64,000 nucleotides of DNA from Paludibacteraceae bacterium (GCA_024399655.1 JAKSNP010000007.1:1-64000), one strand, 5' to 3'; shown: positions 37,715 to 46,191, counted from the stretch's first letter. Numbers and translations are program-made. The notes: a model not told the origin generated them from the letters alone.

Positions 37715-38940
37715 CATCTTCACCTATCCATTCCGAACGCGGCATAGCACTTTCGGAGTTATGTCAATACATAGAAGAAGTAATTCATGCCGCTTTTCGC
37801 GATTCCTATTGGATTCGCGCTGAAATATCGTCGCTTTCTACAAATGCCTATAGCGGACATACATATCTCGATCTCGTTGAAAAATCTCCTTCCGGACAGA
37901 TAGCGGCCAATCTACGGGCTACGTGCTGGGGAAACATATTTCCCTCCCTATCAAAATATTTCACAGAATCAACGGGACTCAAGTTGCAACCCGGCCTGCA
38001 GGTTTTGGTTAAAATACAACTATCATTCCATAGCAGATTCGGTCTTGCTGCACAAATTATCGATATCGACCCCTCGTTCACCATGGGTGATCTTGCCCGT
38101 CAACGACAAGAAACCATACTCAGACTGCAGGAAGAAGGTGTCTTTGATATGCAACGCACTTCGCTTGAACTGCCTTGTTTACCTCGTCGCTTGGCCGTTA
38201 TATCATCTGCAGGAGCAGCGGGTTATCAGGATTTTTGCCACCAACTTTCCGCATCAGGATATGCTTTCGTAATTTCATTTTTCCCTTCTACCATGCAGGG
38301 AGACCAAGCCGCTATTTCGCTTGTTTTGGCCTTGCAGGAAATATTGAAGGCACATGAAAAAGGTGGTCAGTTTGATGCTGTGGTCATCATCCGAGGAGGA
38401 GGCGCTACTCTAGACTTATCTTGTTTTGACAATTATTCTCTATGCGCACATTGTGCTCAATTCCCGATTCCCATCATTTCAGGTATCGGACATACACGTG
38501 ATGTCAGTATTTTGGATATGGTCGCATTTATGCCACTCAAAACACCTACAGCAGTTGCCGACTTTCTCATCGACCGTTTCCGTTCGCAAGAAAATCTCGT
38601 GGCCACACTTAGAGATCGTCTTATCCGGACGGCCGAACGACAGGTTTTAGTACGTTCGCATCGGTTGGAACAATTGCGGCAACGCTTTTTATTTGCAAAT
38701 GAGCGGCAAATACTACGAGAGACTAACCACGTTAATACTCTCCGTCAACGTTTGGAAGCATCATCACCGTTACTCATCTATCATCGCGGTTATAGTTTGC
38801 TGACGTCTAACGGTCAAATTGTTCGCAGCATTTCAGATCTTCCTGACGGAACCATCCTTACTACCCATCTTATCGACGGTACCCTCACTTCAAGTCTCAT
38901 ATCCGCCAAACCTTCTGTAGATTGTTCCGACCAACAATAA
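37711..38940 (+). CDS. xseA: Exodeoxyribonuclease VII large subunit
   Basis: A 409-residue catalytic subunit that degrades single-stranded DNA. The N-terminal OB fold (LSELCQYIEEVI, YWIRAEISSLS, SGHTYLDLVEK) is followed by the catalytic core with VVIIRGGGATLDLSCFDNY and GIGHTRDVSILDMVAFMPLKTPTA and a coiled-coil region. The small subunit gene lies elsewhere (28296, minus strand). It is cotranscribed with rpe. Confidence 0.95.
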   Translation: MTSSPIHSERGIALSELCQYIEEVIHAAFRDSYWIRAEISSLSTNAYSGHTYLDLVEKSPSGQIAANLRATCWGNIFPSLSKYFTESTGLKLQPGLQVLVKIQLSFHSRFGLAAQIIDIDPSFTMGDLARQRQETILRLQEEGVFDMQRTSLELPCLPRRLAVISSAGAAGYQDFCHQLSASGYAFVISFFPSTMQGDQAAISLVLALQEILKAHEKGGQFDAVVIIRGGGATLDLSCFDNYSLCAHCAQFPIPIISGIGHTRDVSILDMVAFMPLKTPTAVADFLIDRFRSQENLVATLRDRLIRTAERQVLVRSHRLEQLRQRFLFANERQILRETNHVNTLRQRLEASSPLLIYHRGYSLLTSNGQIVRSISDLPDGTILTTHLIDGTLTSSLISAKPSVDCSDQQ

Positions 38941-38998
38941 CATTTCCGGCAGAAGAAGGAATGGATGGTGGTGGACAAATCGTTTGGCATAATATTTG

Positions 38999-39043
38999 TT
39001 TAGGGTAAAGTATATTAAGTCAAAACAAATGTTTAACCCTAAA
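38999..39043 (+). promoter_or_regulatory. Leader hairpin before the DUF4476 gene
   Basis: TTTAGGGT (38999-39006) pairs with ACCCTAAA (39036-39043). It ends 10 bases before the ATG and could affect translation or mark a binding site. No TAnnTTTG promoter was found upstream. Confidence 0.4.
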
Positions 39044-39053
39044 ATTTACGATT

Positions 39054-39608
39054 ATGAAAAAGACTATTTTAGTGGCATTGACAACCATTCTGATAAGCGG
39101 TAGCGCATTGGCATTCACCCCGAATCGTGTAACCAGAGGTCATGGTGCACCCGTTAAAGAAATGCGCCGTGATGTACCCGGACATCCCAATGGCCCTCAT
39201 GGGACTCCCATGAAAAAAGCGCCTTCTTATAAATACGGGCATCCAGGAAGTCCGAAAGCCGGTGAATATCGCCGAATGTCCAATCGACGTCCCGAAAGAG
39301 CGATGATGATGGATATCCCGATTGCTGACAGAAATAAAGTGGTTGCGATGACGCACTACCTCAAAGAATTGAACTTTGATAAAGACCGTCTCAATGCAGC
39401 CAAAGAATTTGTTCGCAAGAATGCCGTTTACACTCATGATTTAACCATTATTGCAGAGAGTTTCGAATTTGACGAAAATCGTCTTGAATTTCTCAAAACA
39501 GCTTACTTCACCTGCCCCGATAAAGGAAATTACATGCTGCTGAAAAAAAGTTTCAAATTTGAGAGCAATTATAACGCTTTGATCGAGTTTATAAGCAGGA
39601 TAAGATAA
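39054..39608 (+). CDS. Secreted DUF4476-like protein
   Basis: A 184-residue exported protein with signal peptide (residues 1-20, ending GSALA). A basic, His/Pro/Gly-rich segment (about 25-85) precedes a helical domain of repeated FDxxRLxxAK or FDENRLEFLK units (about 100-184), which is the DUF4476 pattern. Function unknown. It is a single gene followed by a 674-base gene-free stretch. Confidence 0.8.
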   Translation: MKKTILVALTTILISGSALAFTPNRVTRGHGAPVKEMRRDVPGHPNGPHGTPMKKAPSYKYGHPGSPKAGEYRRMSNRRPERAMMMDIPIADRNKVVAMTHYLKELNFDKDRLNAAKEFVRKNAVYTHDLTIIAESFEFDENRLEFLKTAYFTCPDKGNYMLLKKSFKFESNYNALIEFISRIR

Positions 39609-39656
39609 AAGGAGCAAAGGCTCATTTCACGTATTGCCTTTTGCCAGGCGTAACCC

Positions 39657-39709
39657 AAAGGTGTCAGTTCTATTGTGCAGGAAAGCACATCAAGCAGACT
39701 GACACCTTT
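39657..39709. other. Two-level hairpin, possible terminator or RNA element
   Basis: AAAGGTGTCAGT (39657-39668) pairs perfectly with ACTGACACCTTT (39698-39709). A second hairpin TGTGC/GCACA (39674-39678, 39685-39689) lies inside. For the plus-strand gene it may be a terminator ending CTTTTG; on the minus strand it would lie within a transcript from the orphan promoter at 39885. Confidence 0.6.
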
Positions 39710-39884
39710 TGCATATCCATCAATCAACTTACTTGCCGAACACATAAAACCACAAACATCATAAAACATCATTTTTTTGCCGATAGTCGACCGACACTCT
39801 CCCGACACTCATCCCGCCTTTGAGTGTCTAACAGTATACGGACCCTATTCGTATCCTATACGGCATCCTTTTTGAAAGACGCTG

Positions 39885-39917
39885 CAAAGATACTATGAAC
39901 ATTTTAGGTTTTGCAAA
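39885..39917 (-). promoter_or_regulatory. Orphan promoter reading into a gene-free region
   Basis: TTTG (39914-39917), 21 bases, TATCTTTG (39885-39892) on the minus strand. No credible gene lies downstream before the convergent DUF4476 gene at 39608. Confidence 0.55.
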
Positions 39918-40025
39918 TTTTTTCCGAAAAAAAATGCAAAAAAATCTTCGTTAGAGTGGAGCGAGAACGAACATGGGATTTTTGCAAATTGCTGCTAAAA
40001 TCTTCGTTAGAGCATCGCGAGACAT
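39911..40025. repeat. Diverged direct duplication with TCTTCGTTAGAG cores
   Basis: AAAATCTTCGTTAGAG occurs exactly at 39941-39956 and 39997-40012. Both copies have TTGCAAATT upstream (39911, 39982) and GCGAGA downstream. Function unknown. Confidence 0.65.
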
Positions 40026-40045
40026 GCACAATATTAGGACATAAA

Positions 40046-40190
40046 ATTGCATGAATTGCAGAATTGCACATCTGTGCGGATTGGTTATGGTCACTAAAAA
40101 AATCATTATAATATAATATATATATTTATATTTATTATAATGGCCATAATAGGTATCTGCATGAATGTGCAATTCTGCAATTCATGCAAT
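40046..40190. repeat. Perfect 26-bp inverted repeat with 93-bp AT-rich core
   Basis: Arm 40046-40071 is the exact reverse complement of 40165-40190. Each arm holds three ATTGCA units. The core is AT-rich with its own complementary segments (TTATGG 40085 with CCATAA 40144; CATTATAATA with its complement). It lies between two convergent genes in the 674-base gene-free stretch 39609-40282. No flanking target duplication and no TAnnTTTG in the core were found. Confidence 0.85.
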
Positions 40191-40282
40191 CCATGCTTAT
40201 TGTCTTTCCCTGAAAAAGTAGACAGTTAACTAAAAAACACAAACACTTTCCTGTCTCTACAGACAGCTTATCTATGTGACAA

Positions 40283-41071
40283 TCAGGGCGCAGGAAAAAT
40301 CAAATAAGGGGCAAGACGCAGAAGGGATGAATCTGTGAAACATTCGAGAGAGCGGAGGTCATCCAACGAACGAATAGTTCGCTTATGGCGCAAATCTTCA
40401 AGCGCCTTCGCCTGAGGATACGAACAATACGGATGATTCACTATACGATTGGCGGTGATACGATTAACATCATAACGGACAACAGAATCAGTGGAAACCA
40501 CAAAAGACAGCAAAACAGAATCGTGTAAAGGATAACGCAATCCCAATTCCGGATCACGTAATTGAGAAACCGACACAAAGCCTCCCAATTTTCGACGATA
40601 CGACACTATCTTACGAGCCATGGACGACCCTATACCCCGAATCAACATCAATTGGGTTGTATCCGCCGAATTAAGCTCCAAGACGGTATCTCGCTTTATA
40701 TGTCGAGGAGGACGACGGCCTGCAATGCTATCCGCCCTATATACGCTATCCCAGAAAAGGCTGTCATTCGAGTGAGAATTGGCCCAGAAAAGGCTGTCAG
40801 AACGCCTCAAACTATCACGACGCAAAAGGTGAAGACGATGAATACTGTCGCGACGGGCCGTATGTATACTATCATAACGGCGAAAACGTGCCTCGCGTTG
40901 CAATGCTAGAGGAACGGTATCAACTCTCAACGAATCGCCTATAACAGCAGGTTGTGGAGCATCCGCGGAAGGACGCAGAGAAACCAACCACCACACAGCA
41001 ATTGCAGCCAGAAGAAGTCCGGCTATTCCTATCCATTGAGATGTGGTAAACAAGAGGAATCTACGTGACAC
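40283..41071 (-). CDS. Membrane-anchored helix-hairpin-helix protein (ComEA-like)
   Basis: A 262-residue protein with one N-terminal membrane segment (residues 13-32, WIGIAGLLLAAIAVWWLVSL), a linker rich in Arg, Asp and Ser (RRDSLRRSDSLF), and a ComEA-like HhH DNA-binding motif (LELNSADTTQLMLIRGIGSSMARKIV, about 128-165), with a second partial one at the C terminus (LEDLRHKRTIRSLDDL). It may bind DNA at the inner membrane. It is the last gene of a seven-gene minus run. Confidence 0.82.
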   Translation of the reverse strand: MSRRFLLFTTSQWIGIAGLLLAAIAVWWLVSLRPSADAPQPAVIGDSLRVDTVPLALQREARFRRYDSIHTARRDSIHRLHLLRRDSLRRSDSLFWANSHSNDSLFWDSVYRADSIAGRRPPRHIKRDTVLELNSADTTQLMLIRGIGSSMARKIVSYRRKLGGFVSVSQLRDPELGLRYPLHDSVLLSFVVSTDSVVRYDVNRITANRIVNHPYCSYPQAKALEDLRHKRTIRSLDDLRSLECFTDSSLLRLAPYLIFPAP

Positions 41072-41104
41072 AAGAACTATTCAATTAGATACCTGACAGC
41101 TACA

Positions 41105-41572
41105 TCAATTCATCATCAATAGAAGAAGCGGCAATGGAATAAAAGCAGATGTCGTCGCTAAAATATCGCTACGATAAGTGGAATTGCCTTTGAAAAGATG
41201 GCTTCCGTCGTATGTGTAAAGGATATCGCTACGATATGTGGAATTACCTTGATAAAGATACGCTCCATCCCAAGTATAAAGGATATCGCTACGATATGTG
41301 GAATTGCCACGGTAAAGATACTTGCCATCCCAAGTGTAAAGGATATCGCTGCGATAAGTGGAATTGCCGCGGTAAAGATACTGACCGTCCCAAGTATAAA
41401 GGATATCACTTCGATAAGTAGAATTGCCGCGGTAGAGATACTGGCCATCCCAGGTATACAAGATATCGCTACGATATGTGGAATTGCCACGGTAAAGATA
41501 AGTTTGTGCCATAGTCAATTGAATTGCTCCTGCAAAAAGCAGAAAAATTGAGAGGAAAAAGCGTTGTTTCAT
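41105..41572 (-). CDS. Secreted 20-residue tandem-repeat protein
   Basis: A 155-residue protein with signal peptide (residues 1-22, ending LTMA). Five full 20-residue repeats, consensus YLYRGNSTYRSDILYTWDG plus one variable residue, fill 25-124; a degenerate sixth covers 125-144. The end (IPLPLLLLMMN) is hydrophobic. The regular Tyr/Gly/Asp pattern suggests a closed beta structure such as a flower or propeller of short hairpins, possibly related to the 4-fold beta-flower type; the function is unknown. It lies between the YqaE-like and HhH genes. Confidence 0.75.
   Translation of the reverse strand: MKQRFFLSIFLLFAGAIQLTMAQTYLYRGNSTYRSDILYTWDGQYLYRGNSTYRSDILYTWDGQYLYRGNSTYRSDILYTWDGKYLYRGNSTYRSDILYTWDGAYLYQGNSTYRSDILYTYDGSHLFKGNSTYRSDILATTSAFIPLPLLLLMMN
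41141..41500 (-). repeat. Six 60-bp tandem repeats inside the repeat protein
   Basis: The 60-bp units are strongly conserved at DNA level as well as protein level, consistent with recent expansion and possible copy-number change. Confidence 0.9.
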
Positions 41573-41640
41573 AAGTAAGAGGAAGAGGTTTGAAAAAACG
41601 GATGATTGATCTATTTCAGTAAAAAGAACCCGACAAACGG

Positions 41641-41793
41641 TTATCTCTTATTAAGAATAACAAGAGCCGCAATTACTCCGGGAACCCACCCCACACATGT
41701 AAGCAGCAAGACAATCAATACACTGCCACACCCGTAATCAATAACGGCCAAAGGTGGGAAAAAGATAGCTAATAAGACTCTTAAAAAGGACAT
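41641..41793 (-). CDS. YqaE/Pmp3-family small membrane protein
   Basis: A 50-residue protein, MSFLRVLLAIFFPPLAVIDYG at the start and ending VILNKR. Two membrane helices with the FFPPLAV and LTCVGWVPGVIAAL motifs identify the Pmp3/YqaE family, linked in other organisms to membrane potential and salt or stress tolerance. It is 31 bases after the EEP gene and probably cotranscribed. Confidence 0.9.
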   Translation of the reverse strand: MSFLRVLLAIFFPPLAVIDYGCGSVLIVLLLTCVGWVPGVIAALVILNKR

Positions 41794-41824
41794 AATTATA
41801 AATAAAAATAATAGATTTTCTATA

Positions 41825-42751
41825 TTATTCCGCGTCAGGAATTGGCCAAGCTATAGTAGAAATATAAGGATAATGATCGGATGCTGAGGTATGTATCACT
41901 TGACTGCTTATCGGAGTGAGAGAACGAGAACAAAGGATATAATCGATGCGTACTCCCAAATGATGGCGGACATAAGTCCAGCCCATACGAAGGAATTGGG
42001 TTTCAAGGAAAGAATCCCGCAAACCATGTTTTATATGGCGATAGGTATAACTATACGGAAGTGCATTGAAATCACCTGCCACCACCACAGGATAAGGAGA
42101 ATCTTTGATTTCCTGTCTAACGGCATCCGCTTGTTTACGTCGTATCGGTTCAGCTTTCCCCATCTTTCCCTTTACCCTATACCAAACATATTTTGGATCC
42201 GTACGAAGGGAATCCAACGGCATATCTTCGGCTTCAAGACGATTGGATTCAAGCTGATTTACAATCAGCCGAAGCGTATCATTGTCAACGACGACATCAC
42301 AACAACTGGATATACTGGCTCGCGAGGTAAAAGGAACAGTATGCTTGTCAATAAGCGGATAACGTGAAAAAACCACATTACCGAATTGTCGTCGGCTATT
42401 GTAAATCTTGAAATCAAAATATGTGTAGGGCCATTTGCTCATCGCCCGCCGAAGTTCATCGAGGGTCAGATAATGAGAATCATGATATACTTCCACTTCC
42501 TGCAAGCAGACAATGTCGACATCCTGTGACATCAGAAAAGTAAGTACAGGATTATCAGCCGTTTTGTGGAACATACCCATACGATGCGTATTGTAGGTCA
42601 TGATTGAAATCTTTCGATCAAAATCTTTCCCTTCACGGCGATGGTGGAACGGATTATGCGCAATTAAAGGAAGCGATGCTATCAACGCCAAAGGAATAAG
42701 CCAAAGGAGCAGACGACGAAGACAACCTTTATGTTTCTTATGTTTAGCCAT
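41825..42751 (-). CDS. Endonuclease/exonuclease/phosphatase family protein
   Basis: A 308-residue protein with an N-terminal membrane segment (LLLWLIPLALIASLPLIA) followed by an EEP fold: IMTYNTHRMG, CLQEVEVY (catalytic Glu), VVAGDFNALPYSYTY (GDFN) and ASDHYPY (SDH). The substrate could be nucleic acid, a phosphoinositide-like lipid or another phosphodiester. The ATG at 42751 was chosen because an upstream one overlaps the porX stop. Confidence 0.9.
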   Translation of the reverse strand: MAKHKKHKGCLRRLLLWLIPLALIASLPLIAHNPFHHRREGKDFDRKISIMTYNTHRMGMFHKTADNPVLTFLMSQDVDIVCLQEVEVYHDSHYLTLDELRRAMSKWPYTYFDFKIYNSRRQFGNVVFSRYPLIDKHTVPFTSRASISSCCDVVVDNDTLRLIVNQLESNRLEAEDMPLDSLRTDPKYVWYRVKGKMGKAEPIRRKQADAVRQEIKDSPYPVVVAGDFNALPYSYTYRHIKHGLRDSFLETQFLRMGWTYVRHHLGVRIDYILCSRSLTPISSQVIHTSASDHYPYISTIAWPIPDAE

Positions 42752-42761
42752 TTTCAACCTG

Positions 42762-44324
42762 TCAATTGGAGGTTTTGGGTGTGAGTGTAACAAGAGGTAT
42801 CAACATTTCTTCCAACGTAATTCCACCATGTTGAAAGGTATCGCGGAAAAACTGCGCATAATAATTGAAATTATTGGGATATGCGAAGAAATCACCTCCG
42901 GTTGCAAATATATAAGAACTACTAACATTGGGACAGGGCAGCCCAATTCGTTCAGGCCGTGTTGCGGTCCAGCAGTTATTTTTGCCCTGCACATTAAGCG
43001 CTTTTCCCACTTTATATCGAAGGTTGGTATTCGTAGTGCGATCACCTACAATGGAGACAGCATTATTGACACGAACCGTACCATGATCCGTTGTCAGAAC
43101 AAGAGTATAGCCCAACTCAGCAATACGGCGTAAGAAGGCGAAAGTTGGGGAATGTCGCAACCAACTAAGGGTAAGACTCCTATATGCAGCCTCATCCGGA
43201 CACAATTCCTTCATCATTTTACTGTCGGTACGCGCATGAGAAAGCATATCGATAAAATTGATGACAGCTACATTAAGCGTAGAATGAAGTGACTTCAATT
43301 GACTTGTAATCTTTTCACAGAAGTCACTTTCGTTGATTTTATAGTAAGTAGTTGTTTCATGCCGACGGAAACGGGCAAGTTGACTGTCCAAGAGTGCTTT
43401 TTCATTTAAATTTTTACCTTCTTCACCATCGTCATCAACCCAAAATTGAGGCATCATTTGTTGGATTTGAGCAGGCATAAGTCCTGCAAAAATAGCATTT
43501 CTCGCATACTGTGTGGCTGTAGGAAGTATGGAAAAATACATCTGCTCCTTCTGTACCGTATATATTTCACTAAGAAGAGGTTGGATTGCTTTCCATTGAT
43601 CATAACGGAAATTATCAATTACCACCACAAACACTTTTTTTCCTTCATCCAACAGCGGAAAAATCTCTTTGCGAAATATATCAGGAGAGAAGAAAGGTCG
43701 ATCGGCAACGAGATTTCCTTTTGCATCAAACCATTCCTCATAATGACGCGCTATGAATTTGGCGAAAGCGGCATTTGCCTGTTTGCGTTGTTGAAGAAGG
43801 ATTTCACCCATAGATGAATCCGCATCTTGCAATTGGAGTTCCCATTTGGTAAGCGTACGCTGAACCGCCATCCATTCATCTGCAGTGGAAGCCGTATCAA
43901 TCATCCATGCGATATCCGCAAATTCCTCTCGATATGAACGATTGGTTTCATTTGCCACTATTTCACGCTCATGTATATGACGTTTGAGGCACATCAAGAT
44001 CTGATTCGGATTGACCGGTTTGATAAGGTAGTCGGCAATTTTGCTACCGATTGCCTGCTCCATTATCCGTTCTTCTTCGCTCTTTGTCACCATTACAACA
44101 GGCAATTCGGGACGAAGTTCTTTAATCAATTGTAGCGTCTCCAATCCGCTCATTCCGGGCATCTGCTCATCAAGAAACACGATATCAAACTGCTCCTTTC
44201 GCACTTTATCAAGAGCATCCTGGCCACCGGGAACGGTAGTGACATCGTAACCTTTCTGATTAAGGTATATAATATACGGACGGAGCATTTCGTGCTCGTC
44301 ATCAGCCCAAAGTATTCGGTTCAT
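42762..44324 (-). CDS. porX: T9SS response regulator PorX (receiver plus PglZ domain)
   Basis: A 520-residue regulator. The receiver domain (about 1-120) has D8, D9 and phospho-acceptor D52 (IVFLDEQMPG), VTKSEEE and KP (YLIKPVNPNQ). A helical link leads to a PglZ/alkaline-phosphatase-like domain (about 215-515) with VVIDNFRYDQW, LPTATQYARNAIFAGL and TTDHG metal-binding motifs, as in PorX, whose effector domain is a zinc phosphodiesterase. PorX works with the PorY kinase to control T9SS genes. The ATG at 44324 overlaps the end of rluD by 23 bases. Confidence 0.93.
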   Translation of the reverse strand: MNRILWADDEHEMLRPYIIYLNQKGYDVTTVPGGQDALDKVRKEQFDIVFLDEQMPGMSGLETLQLIKELRPELPVVMVTKSEEERIMEQAIGSKIADYLIKPVNPNQILMCLKRHIHEREIVANETNRSYREEFADIAWMIDTASTADEWMAVQRTLTKWELQLQDADSSMGEILLQQRKQANAAFAKFIARHYEEWFDAKGNLVADRPFFSPDIFRKEIFPLLDEGKKVFVVVIDNFRYDQWKAIQPLLSEIYTVQKEQMYFSILPTATQYARNAIFAGLMPAQIQQMMPQFWVDDDGEEGKNLNEKALLDSQLARFRRHETTTYYKINESDFCEKITSQLKSLHSTLNVAVINFIDMLSHARTDSKMMKELCPDEAAYRSLTLSWLRHSPTFAFLRRIAELGYTLVLTTDHGTVRVNNAVSIVGDRTTNTNLRYKVGKALNVQGKNNCWTATRPERIGLPCPNVSSSYIFATGGDFFAYPNNFNYYAQFFRDTFQHGGITLEEMLIPLVTLTPKTSN

Positions 44325-45342
44325 ATTTTCTCCATTTATCAATTACGGCTGCGTAATCAGCAGGCCAATCACTATCAAAAAACATTTCTTTTCCCGTACG
44401 CGGATGCTTGAATCCAAGAGTTTTGGCATGTAGCATTTGTCGTGGACAGAGTTGGAAACAATTATGAATATATTGGGCGTATTTTTGAGAACGCAATCCT
44501 TTTAAAATTTCTGTTCCACCATATTTCTCGTCTGCGAAAAGCGGGTGCCCGATAGTTTTCATGTGGACGCGTATTTGGTGTGTTCGTCCGGTTTCGAGAC
44601 GGCATTCCACGAGTGTCACATAAGGGAAACGCTCAATAACTCTCCAATGCGTAACAGCCTCTTTAGCATTAGGGTTTTCTTCAAGGTCATACACCTTATA
44701 TATCGTGCGGTCGCGCGTATCGCGCGCGAGAGCTCCGTTAATTGTACCTTGCTCTTCAGAGAAAGTACCCCAAACCAATGCATTATACGTACGTTGCGTT
44801 GTATGATTGAAGAACTGAAGGGCAAGATCTGTTTTAGCTTGCGGTGTTTTGGCGACAAGCAGAAGACCACTTGTATCCTTATCTATCCGATGGACGAGCC
44901 CTATTTCGGGATTATTGATATCCAATCCCGTCTGATTGGCATTAAAATGAAATGCCAGTGCATTAAGCAAGGTATGCTCATAATTGCCATGCCCAGGATG
45001 AACGACAAGTCCGGCTGGTTTATTCACAACAAGGAGATCCTCATCCTCATAAACAATATTGAGGGGGATATCTTCCGGAAGAATGGTATAATCGTGCGGT
45101 TCGTGATCCAGGAGGACCTGTATGGTTTGTAGAGGACGTACCTTGTAATTGCTACTAACGGGTTTGCCATCCACCCACACATGTCCGGCATCAGCAGCGT
45201 TTTGTACGCGATTGCGTGAGGTACCCGCCATGTGTTCAGTAAGGAATTTATCAATACGCACAGGCGTCTGCCCCTTATCAACCACACATTTCCAACGCTC
45301 AAACAGCTCTTCCTCCAATATATCGTTATCCAAGTTGTCCAT
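44302..45342 (-). CDS. rluD: RluD-type large-subunit pseudouridine synthase
   Basis: A 346-residue RluA-family enzyme that isomerises uridines in 23S rRNA. An N-terminal S4 domain (VRIDKFLTEHMAGTSRNRVQ) precedes the catalytic domain with HRIDKDTSGLLLVAKT (catalytic Asp) and RTHQIRVHMKTIGHPLFAD. Site specificity (RluD versus RluC) is inferred from the S4 domain. It overlaps the PASTA gene by one base and porX by 23. Confidence 0.92.
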   Translation of the reverse strand: MDNLDNDILEEELFERWKCVVDKGQTPVRIDKFLTEHMAGTSRNRVQNAADAGHVWVDGKPVSSNYKVRPLQTIQVLLDHEPHDYTILPEDIPLNIVYEDEDLLVVNKPAGLVVHPGHGNYEHTLLNALAFHFNANQTGLDINNPEIGLVHRIDKDTSGLLLVAKTPQAKTDLALQFFNHTTQRTYNALVWGTFSEEQGTINGALARDTRDRTIYKVYDLEENPNAKEAVTHWRVIERFPYVTLVECRLETGRTHQIRVHMKTIGHPLFADEKYGGTEILKGLRSQKYAQYIHNCFQLCPRQMLHAKTLGFKHPRTGKEMFFDSDWPADYAAVIDKWRKYEPNTLG

Positions 45343-46172
45343 CAGAAGAAATTTTCTTCGTTATCTTCGTTATCTTCGGTTACCGTTTTTTCAAGATCCA
45401 TAGAAAGTTTGACACTCACGCTACTACCCTCAAGATACATCTCGTCGGCAGCGGGCGATTGAGAATAAACCACGAAACGGTCTGCATTCTCTTCGGTAAC
45501 CTCAGCATCATATTCGGCAGCACCCAATGTAAGTCTATTGTTAAGCAAGAGTTGTCGCGCGTCACGTTGGTTCAGTCCTCTAAGGTCCGGTACCGGAACC
45601 ATTTCCGTACCCTGTCCGAAACCTACCACTAAAATAAGATGCGTTCCTTCGGTGAGCATTTTACCTGTCTCCACGGATTGGTTGCCGCAACGGGTATCCA
45701 ATATAAGATCCTTGTATTCGGAAGGTTCGTATTCAATGCTATCAACAATCAAACCGAGGGATGTAAGCATATTCTGCGCTTGACGATAACTGAGGTCATG
45801 CAATTCAGGAAGCGGTACTTGGCGACGCTGGCGCGCATTAAGCACTACATATATCGTGCGATGACGTTTCACATGCGTCATAGGAACAGGATTTTGCTCA
45901 ACAATAGTACCTAAAGGTACTTTGGATGAGAATGTGGAATCCACTACAAGAATCTGCAATTGATTTTCGAGAACCAGTTGTTGCGCTTCCTCCAAATAGA
46001 GTCCAGTAATCTGGGGGACTTCCACTTCTACACCATGGTCGGTATATCGTTTCAGACAAAAAACGACGATGACGAGAACAAAGACGATCAAAAAGACCGC
46101 TGATAGCAAATTTACCACTAAAAAACCGAGTTTTGAGCGGTAAAAATCGGAAAATTGATGTTTTTTCGACAT
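45342..46172 (-). CDS. Membrane protein with three PASTA domains
   Basis: A 276-residue protein with a short cytoplasmic N terminus, one membrane helix (FLVVNLLSAVFLIVFVLVIVVF) and three PASTA repeats, each ending like VPQITGLYLEEAQQLVLEN, VPLPELHDLSYRQAQNML and VPVPDLRGLNQRDARQLL. PASTA domains bind peptidoglycan fragments. No kinase or penicillin-binding domain is present, so it may be a wall sensor or adaptor. The ATG at 46172 is used because the earlier one lies too close to the promoter start site. Confidence 0.9.
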   Translation of the reverse strand: MSKKHQFSDFYRSKLGFLVVNLLSAVFLIVFVLVIVVFCLKRYTDHGVEVEVPQITGLYLEEAQQLVLENQLQILVVDSTFSSKVPLGTIVEQNPVPMTHVKRHRTIYVVLNARQRRQVPLPELHDLSYRQAQNMLTSLGLIVDSIEYEPSEYKDLILDTRCGNQSVETGKMLTEGTHLILVVGFGQGTEMVPVPDLRGLNQRDARQLLLNNRLTLGAAEYDAEVTEENADRFVVYSQSPAADEMYLEGSSVSVKLSMDLEKTVTEDNEDNEENFF

Positions 46173-46191
46173 AAACTTCAAAAATTTTGTG

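Noticed and set aside
39569..39808. Minus-strand open frame of 79 codons downstream of the orphan promoter
   Set aside because: It overlaps the end of the DUF4476 gene, has no signal or family features, and the region is better explained by hairpins.
39609..40282. Replication origin at the inverted repeat, given recF and rpmH in the window
   Set aside because: No cluster of DnaA boxes (TTATNCACA) was found and dnaA, rnpA and gyrB are absent; kept only as a remote option in the finding.
41141..41500. Regular 60-bp periodicity resembling a CRISPR array
   Set aside because: The unit has no distinct repeat/spacer structure and is an intact reading frame with a signal peptide.
42762..44324. PglZ domain as a sign of a BREX defence system
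   Set aside because: The domain is fused to a receiver domain and matches PorX along its length; no other BREX genes are nearby.
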